The notes under the pieces are model-generated. The model was not told the origin of the DNA and made no database searches. It worked only from the letters and a program-made list of their open reading frames with translations. Made by a program: the position numbers and the translations under genes. DNA of 64,000 nucleotides from Comamonas sp. 26 (GTDB taxonomy: Bacteria; Pseudomonadota; Gammaproteobacteria; Burkholderiales; Burkholderiaceae_C), in NCBI RefSeq assembly GCF_002754475.1, contig NZ_PEFL01000001.1, positions 2,170,001 to 2,234,000 on the forward strand, given 5' to 3'. Positions 41,617-52,652 of this stretch are shown in pieces; the first letter of the stretch is position 1; the number at the start of each line of letters is the position of its first letter.

Positions 41617-41836
41617 GGCCGCTCAAGCGGTAGGTCAAGCACGGCATTTGACATCTCGCGCTTGTGCAAATGCGCACGCTCGCATAGGCTTGAAAGCTCA
41701 AGCCCTGCCTGTTATCTGAAGCAGCAAAGCACTGCGGCAAGCCCCTCAAAAAAGCCTCCATCACATTTATTACTATGACGCGGCTTAGTAATTTCAATAG
41801 CGCAAAACGCTTGTTTTGCCTGCCCTGCACTGATAA

Positions 41837-44137
<2,301 letters not shown>

Positions 44138-44191
44138 CGACGCAAGAGGTGTATGAGGCATAGACCTCACTCACCCAAAAACATGCCTCTC

Positions 44192-44217
44192 AAAAGCACT
44201 CTTCGGAGTGCTTTTTG
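44192..44217 (+). terminator. intrinsic terminator of katG
   Basis: AAAAGCACTC and GAGTGCTTTT flank a TTCG tetraloop, with a T-run after the stem. Confidence 0.88.
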
Positions 44218-44455
44218 CGCTCAGATGAATGCCTTCGCATTTTGCTGAACTTGATCCCCATTCCACCCATTGATGTCACCGTTCAGGCTTTTAAAGAAAA
44301 GTCAAAACCCTATTGCACATCCTTCGTATTTAATTGTTAATTCTCATGAAAAACGTCGCAAAGCTTGCGCTCACCGCCAGCAAGCACCTTGAAGCAAGGG
44401 TCCACCATGTGCTTGAGCAGTTTTAGATTCGTCGTCAGCGAGGCCTGAAATAATC
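44218..44455. other. leader region of the diguanylate cyclase gene
   Basis: About 240 bases without a gene; nothing distinctive is seen beyond an AT-rich stretch near 44320-44345. Confidence 0.35.
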
Positions 44456-45652
44456 ATGGGCAAGGAACACCTTTATGTACTGGCTCCGGCCCTGACATTG
44501 CTGTTCCTGTCCGGCTTGCTGCTTCTATGCTGGGTTTTTCAACGCCAGCAACGTTTCCTGCTCTGGCAATGCTGCGCCTACGCACTCACCGCCCTGCCCT
44601 TCGCTTTTCAAAGTACGGCATCCACAGAGATGCTGTATCGCTACGCAGCCGTCAGCTGCACGCTTTACCTGCTGGGCGGCTGGTTTTTGGCCAAGTGCTG
44701 GGCCGAGCATTGGCGTGTCCCCATTCAGACCAGAGTCAGTCTTGGGATCGCCCTGCTCACCCTCCTCAGCGCTATTTACTACAGCAACAACCTTTTGGCG
44801 CGCGTGCACATCTCCAGCGCAGGCATAGGCCTCATCATGCTGCTACCCGTGCTGTCAGCACTGCGGCACAGACATTCACCAGACTGGCTGGACAAGGTTT
44901 TGCTCACCAGCGCCTTCATCTATTCCGTGATAACCATCACCCGGCCCATGATCATTACAGTGCTGGGCCATTCAGAGTTCGAGAAATTTGCAAACTCGGT
45001 CTACTGGTTCGCTAGTGCGATGAGTACTTTGTTTTTTGCCATTTTCTTCACCGTCTTGATGGCTGCCATTGCCATCCGCGCCACCATTCGCCAGTTGCGC
45101 AACGAACGCGATCAGGATTCATTGACCCAGATTCTCAATCGCCGGGCTTTTTATGAACTGGCGCGCCGCCGACTGCAGGACAAGCGTTTGTTCCCCATGG
45201 CCATACTGGCGGGCGATATTGATCACTTCAAGCGCATCAACGACACCTGGGGCCATAGCCGCGGCGACGAGGTGCTCAAACTAATCTCTGCCACCTTGCA
45301 GCGCAATGTGCGCGGCTTTGACCTGGTTGCCCGCTTTGGCGGTGAAGAATTTGTCATGCTGCTGACACGCATAGACCTGACAGAGGCAGAACAGGTCGCC
45401 CAGCGCATACGGCTTGAGCTTCGATCCGATCATTCCGTGCTGCCCAAAAACGCCACACTGACCATGAGCTTTGGTGTTGCCCCCATCGAAAACGCCAAGC
45501 AGCTTGAAACTGCACTCAAGGAGGCCGATGACCTGCTGTATGCCGCCAAGCATGCGGGGCGCGATCAAGTCCATGTCTCGGGCAACAACTACCAGAACAT
45601 TGGCTTTGAGCACACCATGCCCAACCCTGGAATCAGCGCATCGCATATCTGA
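44456..45652 (+). CDS. membrane diguanylate cyclase (GGDEF)
   Basis: Inner-membrane c-di-GMP synthase of 398 aa. Residues 1-210 contain about six or seven hydrophobic helices, the first being LAPALTLLFLSGLLLLCWVF. The GGDEF domain runs from about 215 to 380: DSLTQILNRRAFYEL, DIDHFKRINDTWGHSRGDEV, and the active-site GGEEF at 295-299. An RGFD at 286-289 matches the inhibitory I-site, so product feedback inhibition is likely. It ends in a short tail. A mini-repeat terminator follows. Confidence 0.92.
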   Translation: MGKEHLYVLAPALTLLFLSGLLLLCWVFQRQQRFLLWQCCAYALTALPFAFQSTASTEMLYRYAAVSCTLYLLGGWFLAKCWAEHWRVPIQTRVSLGIALLTLLSAIYYSNNLLARVHISSAGIGLIMLLPVLSALRHRHSPDWLDKVLLTSAFIYSVITITRPMIITVLGHSEFEKFANSVYWFASAMSTLFFAIFFTVLMAAIAIRATIRQLRNERDQDSLTQILNRRAFYELARRRLQDKRLFPMAILAGDIDHFKRINDTWGHSRGDEVLKLISATLQRNVRGFDLVARFGGEEFVMLLTRIDLTEAEQVAQRIRLELRSDHSVLPKNATLTMSFGVAPIENAKQLETALKEADDLLYAAKHAGRDQVHVSGNNYQNIGFEHTMPNPGISASHI

Positions 45653-45670
45653 GGGATCTGTAAATTTTGA

Positions 45671-45719
45671 AAAAAATAGCTGTCAGTGCTTATAAGTAAA
45701 GCGCTGACAGCTATTTTTT
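45671..45719. repeat. interspersed mini-repeat copy acting as a terminator
   Basis: AAAAAATAGCTGTCAG (45671-45686) and CTGACAGCTATTTTTT (45704-45719) are perfect 16-bp arms. The GTGCTTATAAGTAAAGC centre fits the repeat family, and the structure is a canonical bidirectional terminator for the cyclase gene. Confidence 0.85.
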
Positions 45720-45991
45720 TGATAGTGGCAGAATTTTTTGAAGCCTTAGATCCACAAGTCACATTCCAGATCCATGGCTTATTGAGAAAAGCCCAGCCCC
45801 CGTACAAAGACTTGCAACTGGTTCTACCTACTTTCGCTGAATCTGACAATCGAACCCTTCTCTCGATTCTTTGAGGCTCAGCTTAATCAGCCTTGAACAA
45901 GCTGAGAGACACGCTATTTAGTCTCTGCGCTCCACCGGCAGGACGATCTCCGTTAGGCTTGCAGCGTTCTCCCACTCAAGCCCCACAGCCC
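45720..45991. other. intergenic stretch before the CopD-like gene
   Basis: About 270 bases. A plus-strand open frame reads VTFQIHGLLRKAQPPYKDLQ, but it begins inside the terminator repeat and has no family, so no gene is called. Confidence 0.35.
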
Positions 45992-46462
45992 ATGCTTTTT
46001 ATTCTGCTCAAACTTCTGCACCTTCTGGCCGTACTCATCTGGGTAGGCGGCATGTTTTTTGCCCATTTCTTTCTGCGCCCGTCCCTACAAGTGCTGCAGC
46101 CGCCAGAACGCGTCAAGCTGATGCACGGCGTGCTACAGCGCTTTTTTGCCTGGGTGCTGGTACTAGTCGTCGTGGTTCTGGCCTCGGGCATAGGCATGAT
46201 TGGCAGCATTCATGCCATGGCCGCCAAGGCGGGTGGGCAGTTCAATATGCCCGTCAGCTGGATTGTGATGAGCATTCTCGGCGTGGTGATGATGGCCGTG
46301 TTCGGCCACATCCGCTTTGCGCTGTTCAAGCGCCTTGATGCGGCCGTTCAGGCCAAAGACTGGCCCGCAGGCGGCAAGGCGCTCGACAGCATTCGCAAAT
46401 TAGTGTCCCTCAATCTGGCCATCGGCCTGGTGATTGTGGTGGTGCTGCGCGTGCCGCTGTAA
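45992..46462 (+). CDS. small CopD-like integral membrane protein
   Basis: Inner-membrane protein of 156 aa with four predicted helices. The first, LLKLLHLLAVLIWVGGMFFA, carries the His and WVGG pattern of CopD/DUF2269-type proteins. The next helices are about residues 45-68 (VLVLVVVVLASGIGMIGSIH), 86-108 (SWIVMSILGVVMMAVFGHIR) and 134-154. Conserved histidines at helix ends suggest haem or copper binding by analogy only. The start ATG at 45992 is chosen because the upstream part of the open frame is hydrophilic and unlike the family. Monocistronic. Confidence 0.78.
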   Translation: MLFILLKLLHLLAVLIWVGGMFFAHFFLRPSLQVLQPPERVKLMHGVLQRFFAWVLVLVVVVLASGIGMIGSIHAMAAKAGGQFNMPVSWIVMSILGVVMMAVFGHIRFALFKRLDAAVQAKDWPAGGKALDSIRKLVSLNLAIGLVIVVVLRVPL

Positions 46463-46524
46463 CTCGCACCCCGACCTTCACCCGCCCAAGCCCGGCCTGT
46501 TCATAGCTGGGCTTTTTTTGATTT

Positions 46525-46577
46525 AACAAGCACTAATCGCTTATCCATCAAGCGCAAAAAGCTTCCATTTTCATAGC
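46525..46577. repeat. interspersed mini-repeat copy
   Basis: ATCGCTTATCCATCAAGCGC followed by AAAAAGCTTCCATTTTCATAGC matches the family core. Confidence 0.55.
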
Positions 46578-46638
46578 AAATGGATTATCCGAGCCTCTGC
46601 CTCACGCTGCACAGGTAAAAAATCCTGCTGACTTTTTT

Positions 46639-46703
46639 TTGCACTTGCACAATAATTGCCAACTCAATCATTGACCAAACAAATATTGGTGGTGCAAGTG
46701 CAA
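46639..46703. promoter_or_regulatory. MarR operator candidate: four TTGCAC units
   Basis: TTGCACTTGCAC (46639-46650) and its exact complement GTGCAAGTGCAA (46692-46703) flank 41 bases holding the possible start of the marR gene. Each arm is itself two direct TTGCAC repeats. Confidence 0.7.
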
Positions 46704-47231
46704 ACCCCATCCGACACCTTCATCGACCCACAAGACGAATCCAGCTTTTTCTATAGAGCTGGCGTCTATTCGCCAGACAAAAGCATTGGCTTTCTGATGC
46801 GCCGCGTACTCAGCTCCATCCTGCAGCAGGCCGATGCACAACTGGCCGAGCATGGACTGACCTATGTGCAATGGCTGCCGCTGTACAAGCTGCTGTTGTG
46901 CGCCGACACCAATAGCAGCGATCTGGCCAAGGCGCTGGGCATGGACCCGGCCTCTGTGACCCGCGCGCTGGACCGCATTGAAGCCAAGGGCCTGCTGCGC
47001 CGTGAACGCTCCACCACCGACCGCCGCGTGGTGCACCTGGTGCTGACCGACGAAGGCCGCAGCGTGGCCACACAGGTTCCCAAGGTGCTGACCCAGGTGC
47101 TCAACGGCCACCTCAGCGGTTTCAGCCATAGCGAATGCGCGCTGATGCTCTCCATGCTGCAACGCATGCTGGCCAATGGAGATGCCCTGCGAGAAGCGCT
47201 GCAGCACGCACCGCCAGATCCCACCGAATAA
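46656..47231 (+). CDS. MarR-family regulator of efflux pump 2
   Basis: Winged-helix regulator of up to 191 aa. The MarR core runs from MRRVLSSILQQADAQLAEHG through TNSSDLAKALGMDPASVTRA to LDRIEAKGLLRRERSTTDRR, the last being the wing. No ATG precedes the core; in-frame TTG (46656, 46671, 46686) and GTG (46689, 46692, 46698) codons are the candidates, and the reported start is the longest option. It is followed by OMF, emrA and emrB-type genes in the same direction, so it resembles EmrR/MprA in context. Autoregulation through the TTGCAC repeats is likely. Confidence 0.85.
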   Translation: MPTQSLTKQILVVQVQTPSDTFIDPQDESSFFYRAGVYSPDKSIGFLMRRVLSSILQQADAQLAEHGLTYVQWLPLYKLLLCADTNSSDLAKALGMDPASVTRALDRIEAKGLLRRERSTTDRRVVHLVLTDEGRSVATQVPKVLTQVLNGHLSGFSHSECALMLSMLQRMLANGDALREALQHAPPDPTE

Positions 47232-47316
47232 ACCGGCTCGGGCTTGCATCACCTCAGCAGGCCTGAAACGACTGACCTCACTGCCCCATTTCAATAAAAA
47301 CCACTGGCACTTTTCC

Positions 47317-48777
47317 ATGACCCAACGCACTCAACGCAACACCGTCGCGCTCGCGACCCTGGTCGCCGCACTGGCACTGGCTGGTTGCGCCTCCCAAGGC
47401 CCGGTCCACACACCGCTGGCGCAGATCTCAGCGGCAGATACAGGCCTGACGGGCATCTCGGCCATCAGCGCCGCAGACGCCACAGCCCTGAGCTCCCCCC
47501 AGTGGTGGACAGGGCTGGGTGATGCCCAGCTCAACCAGCTCATCAATCAGGCGCTGACTGGCAGCCCCAGCCTGGCAGCCAGCAATGCCCGCTTTGAAAA
47601 AGCAGCGGCCCTTGCCACCGCGAGCAGCACGGCCAGCGATATTCGCGGTCAGCTAGGCGTAGACCTGACCCGCCAGCGCTATACGGCCAACGGCATGATT
47701 CCCGCGCCTATCGCCGGCAATTTCTATAACAGCGGCAATGTACAGGCCGGCCTGTCCTGGGCCCCCGACTTTTTTGGCAAGCATTCGGCCGAGCTGCAAT
47801 CGGCCCTGGGCCAGGCACGCGCAGCAAAAGCCGATTCAGCCGCAGCCGCGACTCAGCTGGCCGCGCAAGTGGCCCGCAGCTATGTCGCTCTGGCCCGTTT
47901 GATTGCACAGCGAGAAGTGGCCGAGCGCACGCTGGGCCAGCGCCAGTCGCTCTTAAGTTTGAGTGAGCAACGCACCAAAGCCGGTCTGGACAGTCAGGTC
48001 GAACTGACGCAAGCACAGGCCGGTATGCCTGAGGCCCGCACGCAGATTGAAATGCTCAATGAGCAAATTACCCTCACGCGCCGCACCATTGCCGTGCTGT
48101 GCGCGCAGGCACCCGATGCGCAAAATGCGCTGTCGCCCAAGCTGGCGGCACTGCGCCTTCAGAACGTGCCCCAGACTCTGGGCGCTGACCTGTTGGGCCG
48201 TCGCCCCGATGTCGTGGCCGCACGCTGGCGCGTGGAAGCTGCGACGCAGGGCATTGATGCCGCCAAGGCCGACTTTTACCCCGATGTGAACCTGACCGCC
48301 TTTGTTGGCCTGAACGCGCTGGGGCTGGACAACCTGTTTCAAGGCAGCTCACGTCAGCTGGGCATTACGCCCGCTCTGCGCCTGCCCATTTTTGATGGCA
48401 AGCGCCTGCGCGCCCAACTGCGTGGCAAGCAGGCCGATCTGGATACCGCCATTGCCCAGTACAACGGTGCGGTGCTGGATGCCGTCAAGCAGGCCGGGGA
48501 CTCCATTGCCTCGGTTCAGTCACTGCAGCGCCAGCAATCGCTGCAGACCGAATCACTGGCCAAGGCCGAGCGTGCTTATGACTTTGCCGTGCAGCGCTAC
48601 CGCGCCGGATTGGGCAACCAGATCACGGTGCTGAACACCGAAACCCAGCTCATCACCCAGCGCCGCCTCGCCGTGGACCTTCGGGCCCGCGAGCTGGACA
48701 CCCGCGTGGCGCTGGCCGCCGCATTGGGTGGAGGCTGGAGCGACGACACGCAGGCCGTGCAGGTCAGCGGCAACTGA
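47317..48777 (+). CDS. NodT-family outer-membrane efflux lipoprotein (pump 2)
   Basis: TolC/OprM-type channel of 486 aa. A lipoprotein signal ends in ALALAGCAS. The OEP domains include QWWTGLGDAQLNQLINQALT, LLGRRPDVVAARWRVEAATQ, YPDVNLTAFVGLNALGLDNL and ITPALRLPIFDGKRLRAQLR. The start is MTQRTQRNTVA at 47317; the longer frame overlaps marR. First structural gene of the rightward OMF-emrA-emrB operon, the reverse order of pump 1. Confidence 0.93.
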   Translation: MTQRTQRNTVALATLVAALALAGCASQGPVHTPLAQISAADTGLTGISAISAADATALSSPQWWTGLGDAQLNQLINQALTGSPSLAASNARFEKAAALATASSTASDIRGQLGVDLTRQRYTANGMIPAPIAGNFYNSGNVQAGLSWAPDFFGKHSAELQSALGQARAAKADSAAAATQLAAQVARSYVALARLIAQREVAERTLGQRQSLLSLSEQRTKAGLDSQVELTQAQAGMPEARTQIEMLNEQITLTRRTIAVLCAQAPDAQNALSPKLAALRLQNVPQTLGADLLGRRPDVVAARWRVEAATQGIDAAKADFYPDVNLTAFVGLNALGLDNLFQGSSRQLGITPALRLPIFDGKRLRAQLRGKQADLDTAIAQYNGAVLDAVKQAGDSIASVQSLQRQQSLQTESLAKAERAYDFAVQRYRAGLGNQITVLNTETQLITQRRLAVDLRARELDTRVALAAALGGGWSDDTQAVQVSGN

Positions 48778-48862
48778 GTCCATCACTTTTCACTGGGCGC
48801 AGCCTTTAGAGGCGCGCCCTGGCAGCAAAACCACTCATACAGATAACAAAGCGCCAAACATC

Positions 48863-50212
48863 ATGACCGACAACACCAAGCCACAAAGCACCGCAACCAA
48901 CGCAGCCCCTCAAGCTCCCGCTTCCGCCTCGCCCACCGCCAACCCTACAGGTCGCCGCAAAGGCCTGACCATCGTGGCCGCCGCCGTGGCCGTAGGTGCC
49001 ATTGCCTGGGGTGGCTGGCACTGGATGGTGGCCCGCAACTACCAGTCCACAGACAATGCATATGTCGCAGGCAATGTGGTGCAAATCACGCCTCAGGTGG
49101 GCGGCACCGTCATCAGCATTGGCGCGGACGATACCGATTACGTCAAGGCCGGTCAGGTGTTGGTGCAACTGGATCCTGCCGACTATCTGGTGCAGCTGGC
49201 GCAGGCCGAAGCCCAGCTGTCGCAAACCGCGCGTCAGACCCGCACCTTGTATGCCAACAACGCCCCGCTGGCCGCACAAGTCGCCCAGCGCGAAGCCGAC
49301 CTGCTGCGCCTGAAGGCCGATGCCGCCAAGGCCAGCGACGATGTGGAGCGCCGTCGCCCCCTGACCGCCACCGGTGCCGTAGGCAAGGAGGAGTTTGACC
49401 ACGCCAAGGCCGTAGCCACAGCCGCCAGCAACGCTGTGGTCGCCGCCGATGCCGCGGTGCGCGCCGCAAAGGCCCAGTTAGCCGCGGCTGAAGCGCAGAC
49501 CAAGGGCACGACGGCAGAAGACTTCCCCGCCGTGATGGCCGCCGCCGCCAAAGTGCGCGAGGCTTACCTGTCGCTGCAGCGCACACGCCTGATCTCGCCC
49601 GTGGATGGCTTTGTCGCCAAGCGCGGTGTGCAACTGGGCCAGCGCGTGGCGGCAGGCGCACCCATGATGACGGTCGTGGATCTGCACAACCTCTGGGTCG
49701 ATGCCAACTTCAAAGAAAGCCAGCTGGCCGACCTGCGCATGGGCCAGAAGGTAGAGCTGACCGCCGATGTGTATGGCGACAAGACCCCCTATGAAGGCAA
49801 GGTCGTGGGCCTTGGCGCAGGCACCGGCGCAGCGTTCTCACTGCTTCCAGCACAGAACGCCACCGGCAACTGGATCAAGGTAGTGCAGCGCGTGCCCGTG
49901 CGCGTGAGCCTGGAGCCCGAAGCCCTCAAGCAGCACCCCCTGCGCGTGGGCCTGTCCATGGATGTCAAGGTCGATATCCGCGACAAGGATGGCCTGGCGC
50001 TGGCCAACGCCCCCCGCACCACGCCCGTGGCGCAGACTGCGGTGTATGACGGCACGCTGGCGCAGGCCGAAGAGCGCATTCAGCACATCATTTCAGGCGA
50101 CAAACTGCCCGCACTGACATCGCTGAGCAAGCTGCCTGCCGCGCAATCAGAAGCAGCGGCCACACCAGCCAATGCCGAGCCCGCAAAACAAGAGCAGCAG
50201 CCTGCCCAATAA
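48863..50212 (+). CDS. HlyD/EmrA-family membrane fusion protein (pump 2)
   Basis: Adaptor of 449 aa. A Pro/Ala-rich cytoplasmic N-terminus is followed by one transmembrane helix near residue 40 (GLTIVAAAVAVGAIAWGGWH). The lipoyl halves are STDNAYVAGNVVQITPQVGG and ISPVDGFVAKRGVQLGQRVA, with a helical hairpin between them. LWVDANFKESQLADLRMGQK marks the beta-barrel, and a Gln/Ala-rich tail ends the chain. ATG 48863 is the first in the family frame. It connects EmrB-type pump 2 with its OMF. Confidence 0.93.
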   Translation: MTDNTKPQSTATNAAPQAPASASPTANPTGRRKGLTIVAAAVAVGAIAWGGWHWMVARNYQSTDNAYVAGNVVQITPQVGGTVISIGADDTDYVKAGQVLVQLDPADYLVQLAQAEAQLSQTARQTRTLYANNAPLAAQVAQREADLLRLKADAAKASDDVERRRPLTATGAVGKEEFDHAKAVATAASNAVVAADAAVRAAKAQLAAAEAQTKGTTAEDFPAVMAAAAKVREAYLSLQRTRLISPVDGFVAKRGVQLGQRVAAGAPMMTVVDLHNLWVDANFKESQLADLRMGQKVELTADVYGDKTPYEGKVVGLGAGTGAAFSLLPAQNATGNWIKVVQRVPVRVSLEPEALKQHPLRVGLSMDVKVDIRDKDGLALANAPRTTPVAQTAVYDGTLAQAEERIQHIISGDKLPALTSLSKLPAAQSEAAATPANAEPAKQEQQPAQ

Positions 50213-50228
50213 GAGGCGGAAATCAGCC

Positions 50229-51857
50229 ATGACTTCCCCCTCTTCCGCCTCCCCCGAGGACACCGGAGCCACTGGCCCCGGCAAGGCACCGCCGCTGCGC
50301 CCCATGGCCATGCCCGCCATTCCGCCCCTCAAGGGAGCGCCATTGGTGCTGGGTACGCTGGCCCTGTCGCTGGCCACCTTTATGAATGTGCTGGACTCCT
50401 CCATCGCCAACGTGGCCATTCCGGCCATCTCGGGCGATGTAGGCGTCAGCCCCAGCCAGGGCACCTGGGTCATCACCAGCTTTGGTGTGGCCAACGCCAT
50501 CTCCGTGCCGCTGACCGGCTGGCTCACGCAGCGCTTTGGTGCCGTGCGCCTGTTCACCATGAGCGTGCTGCTGTTCGTGCTGACCTCCTGGCTTTGCGGC
50601 TTTGCTCACTCGCTAGAGATGCTGGTGTTCTTTCGCGTGCTGCAAGGCCTGGTCGCCGGGCCCATGATTCCGCTGTCGCAAACCCTGCTTTTAGCCAGCT
50701 ACCCCCCGGCCATGGCAGGGGTGGCGCTATCACTTTGGGGGGTTACCACGCTGGTGGCCCCCGTGGTAGGGCCGCTTTTGGGCGGCTGGATTACAGACAA
50801 CATCTCCTGGCCGTGGATTTTCTACATCAACGTGCCCGTGGGCCTGCTCTCGGCTGTCATGACCTGGAGCCTGTACCGCAGCCGCGAGACGCCGACACGC
50901 AAGCTGCCCATCGACACCGTGGGCCTGAGCCTGCTGGTGCTCTGGGTCGCCGCGCTGCAGCTGATGCTGGACAAGGGCAAGGAGCTGGACTGGTTTGCCT
51001 CCAATGAAATCATTGCTTTTGCCGTGATCGCCGTCGTTGCCTTTGCCGTGTTCGTGGTCTGGGAACTGACCGATGCCCACCCGGTAGTCGACCTGCGCCT
51101 GTTCAAGCGGCGCAACTTTGCGGCCGGCTCGATTTCGCTGTCGATTGCCTACGGCCTGTTCTTTGGCAATGTGGTGCTGCTGCCCCTGTGGCTGCAGCAG
51201 TGGATGGGTTACACCTCCACCTCAGCCGGTCTGGCACTGGCGCCCGTGGGGATACTGGCGATTATTCTGACGCCCATCGTCGGCCGCAAAGTCGCCGTCT
51301 GGGACCCGCGCAAGATGGCGACTGCTGCCTTCATGGTGTTTGCGCTGGTACTGTGGATGCGCTCGAAGTTCACTGTAGAGACGGACTTCGGTCATATCCT
51401 GATTCCCACGCTGATTCAGGGCGGCGCCATGGCCTTCTTCTTCATTCCGCTGACCACCATCACGCTCAGCGGGCTGACGCCAGATCGCATTCCGGCAGCC
51501 GCAGGCCTGTCCAACTTTGTGCGGATTACGGCGGGTGCAATGGGCACCTCCATTGCCACGACCCTGTGGGAAAACCGGGCCTCCATGCACCACGCTCACC
51601 TCACAGAGCTGCTGGTGCAAGGCCAGGGCACGTTTGCCATCACCGTAAAGCAATTGCAGGCGGCGGGCATGAGTGCAGAGCAGGCCTATGCACAGATCAA
51701 CCGGCTGATTGACCAGCAAGCCTTCACCCGCGCTGCGGACGATATCTTTCTGGCATCGTCCTTTCTGTTCCTGAGCCTGATCGTGCTGATCTGGTTCACC
51801 AAGCGCCCTGCTCCGCAGGCCGGTGGCGGAGCAGACGCAGCCGCTGGCGCGCATTGA
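50229..51857 (+). CDS. MFS transporter, DHA2/EmrB family (pump 2)
   Basis: Drug:H+ antiporter of 542 aa with 14 predicted helices, the normal DHA2 length. The first helix region reads LGTLALSLATFMNVLDSSIA, followed by NVAIPAISGDVGVSPSQGTW and VITSFGVANAISVPLTGWLT, a classical EmrB signature. FFRVLQGLVAGPMIPLSQTL is motif C-like. It starts 16 bases after emrA-type gene 2. Together with the two preceding genes it forms a complete tripartite exporter; substrates are unknown. Confidence 0.95.
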   Translation: MTSPSSASPEDTGATGPGKAPPLRPMAMPAIPPLKGAPLVLGTLALSLATFMNVLDSSIANVAIPAISGDVGVSPSQGTWVITSFGVANAISVPLTGWLTQRFGAVRLFTMSVLLFVLTSWLCGFAHSLEMLVFFRVLQGLVAGPMIPLSQTLLLASYPPAMAGVALSLWGVTTLVAPVVGPLLGGWITDNISWPWIFYINVPVGLLSAVMTWSLYRSRETPTRKLPIDTVGLSLLVLWVAALQLMLDKGKELDWFASNEIIAFAVIAVVAFAVFVVWELTDAHPVVDLRLFKRRNFAAGSISLSIAYGLFFGNVVLLPLWLQQWMGYTSTSAGLALAPVGILAIILTPIVGRKVAVWDPRKMATAAFMVFALVLWMRSKFTVETDFGHILIPTLIQGGAMAFFFIPLTTITLSGLTPDRIPAAAGLSNFVRITAGAMGTSIATTLWENRASMHHAHLTELLVQGQGTFAITVKQLQAAGMSAEQAYAQINRLIDQQAFTRAADDIFLASSFLFLSLIVLIWFTKRPAPQAGGGADAAAGAH

Positions 51858-51903
51858 GAAACGCAGAGTAAAAGCACAGAGTAGTAACGCCAAGCTTCAA
51901 GCC

Positions 51904-51951
51904 AAAATAGCTGCCAGCGCTTTATCCATCAGCGTTGGTAGCTATTTTTTT
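51904..51951. repeat. interspersed mini-repeat copy acting as a terminator
   Basis: AAAATAGCTGCCAGCGCT pairs with AGCGTTGGTAGCTATTTT with two mismatched pairs, then a T-run. It probably terminates the pump 2 operon. Confidence 0.78.
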
Positions 51952-51994
51952 GAGAGAAAAAGGCGCTTATTGGAACTTGGGCAAGAATACTTTC

Positions 51995-52480
51995 ATGCCT
52001 ATTTCAAACTTCTCCCGCCCTGCGGCCATCTGCGCCATTACCCTCGCAACCGTGGTGCTTGGTGCCTGCACCACGGTTGCACCGGATAAGCCCGGCAATA
52101 CGGAGAGCGCGCAAGCCACGGTGAGCCAGCCATCATGGCCAGAATGGACACGCACAGAATGCATTCCTATGGCCCAGCTGGATCAGCAACCCCAGCTGCG
52201 CCGCCAGACAAGCCCGATCATCCAGTCCAGCTGGTTTCCCAAAGGGCTTCACACCACCGTCACCTTCTTGCTTGAAGTCACTCCTCAAGGCGAGCTGGGC
52301 CGCGTGCTCTGGCAACCCGCCAAGACCGACCCACGCATCGTGAAAACCATTCAGACGTCGCTTACACGCTGGAAGTTCAAGCCCGGCATGCGCCAGGGCC
52401 AGCCCGTCACCACCTGCTTCGAGCAGCCTTATGAATTGATCTTTCCGCCCATCAATGAACCGGTGGCGAATACACCTTAG
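51995..52480 (+). CDS. lipoprotein with TonB C-terminal-like domain
   Basis: Envelope lipoprotein of 161 aa. The signal peptide ends in TVVLGACTTVAP, a lipobox with Cys about 24. The C-terminal 90 residues resemble the periplasmic TonB domain: HTTVTFLLEVTPQGELGRVL, then KTIQTSLTRWKFKPGMRQGQ, and a cysteine-containing end TTCFEQPYELIFP. No transmembrane energy-transducing part exists, so it is not a true TonB. Its partner and role are unknown. Monocistronic, between the pump 2 operon and the metallo-hydrolase gene. Confidence 0.72.
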   Translation: MPISNFSRPAAICAITLATVVLGACTTVAPDKPGNTESAQATVSQPSWPEWTRTECIPMAQLDQQPQLRRQTSPIIQSSWFPKGLHTTVTFLLEVTPQGELGRVLWQPAKTDPRIVKTIQTSLTRWKFKPGMRQGQPVTTCFEQPYELIFPPINEPVANTP

Positions 52481-52652
52481 AGCACCTTAATACGTCGTTG
52501 CTTCGCCTCAAACGCAAACCTCCGGTTTGCTGGGTAGCGTTAGCCGCTCTTAATCCGAACCTTTCACTCAGATACGGCTGCTTGCAAGTTTGTGCTTGCA
52601 GTGCACAAGCCCAGCCTCAACTATTCACTCTGACTGACTTCAGGCCCTGCAC

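Noticed and set aside
45686..45874. 62-codon frame after the diguanylate cyclase
   Set aside because: Begins inside a terminator hairpin and shows no recognisable domain.
52500..52640. GCAAACC/GGTTTGC hairpin region before the metallo-hydrolase gene as a terminator or small RNA
   Set aside because: Stem is short, with no T-run; not enough to call a feature.
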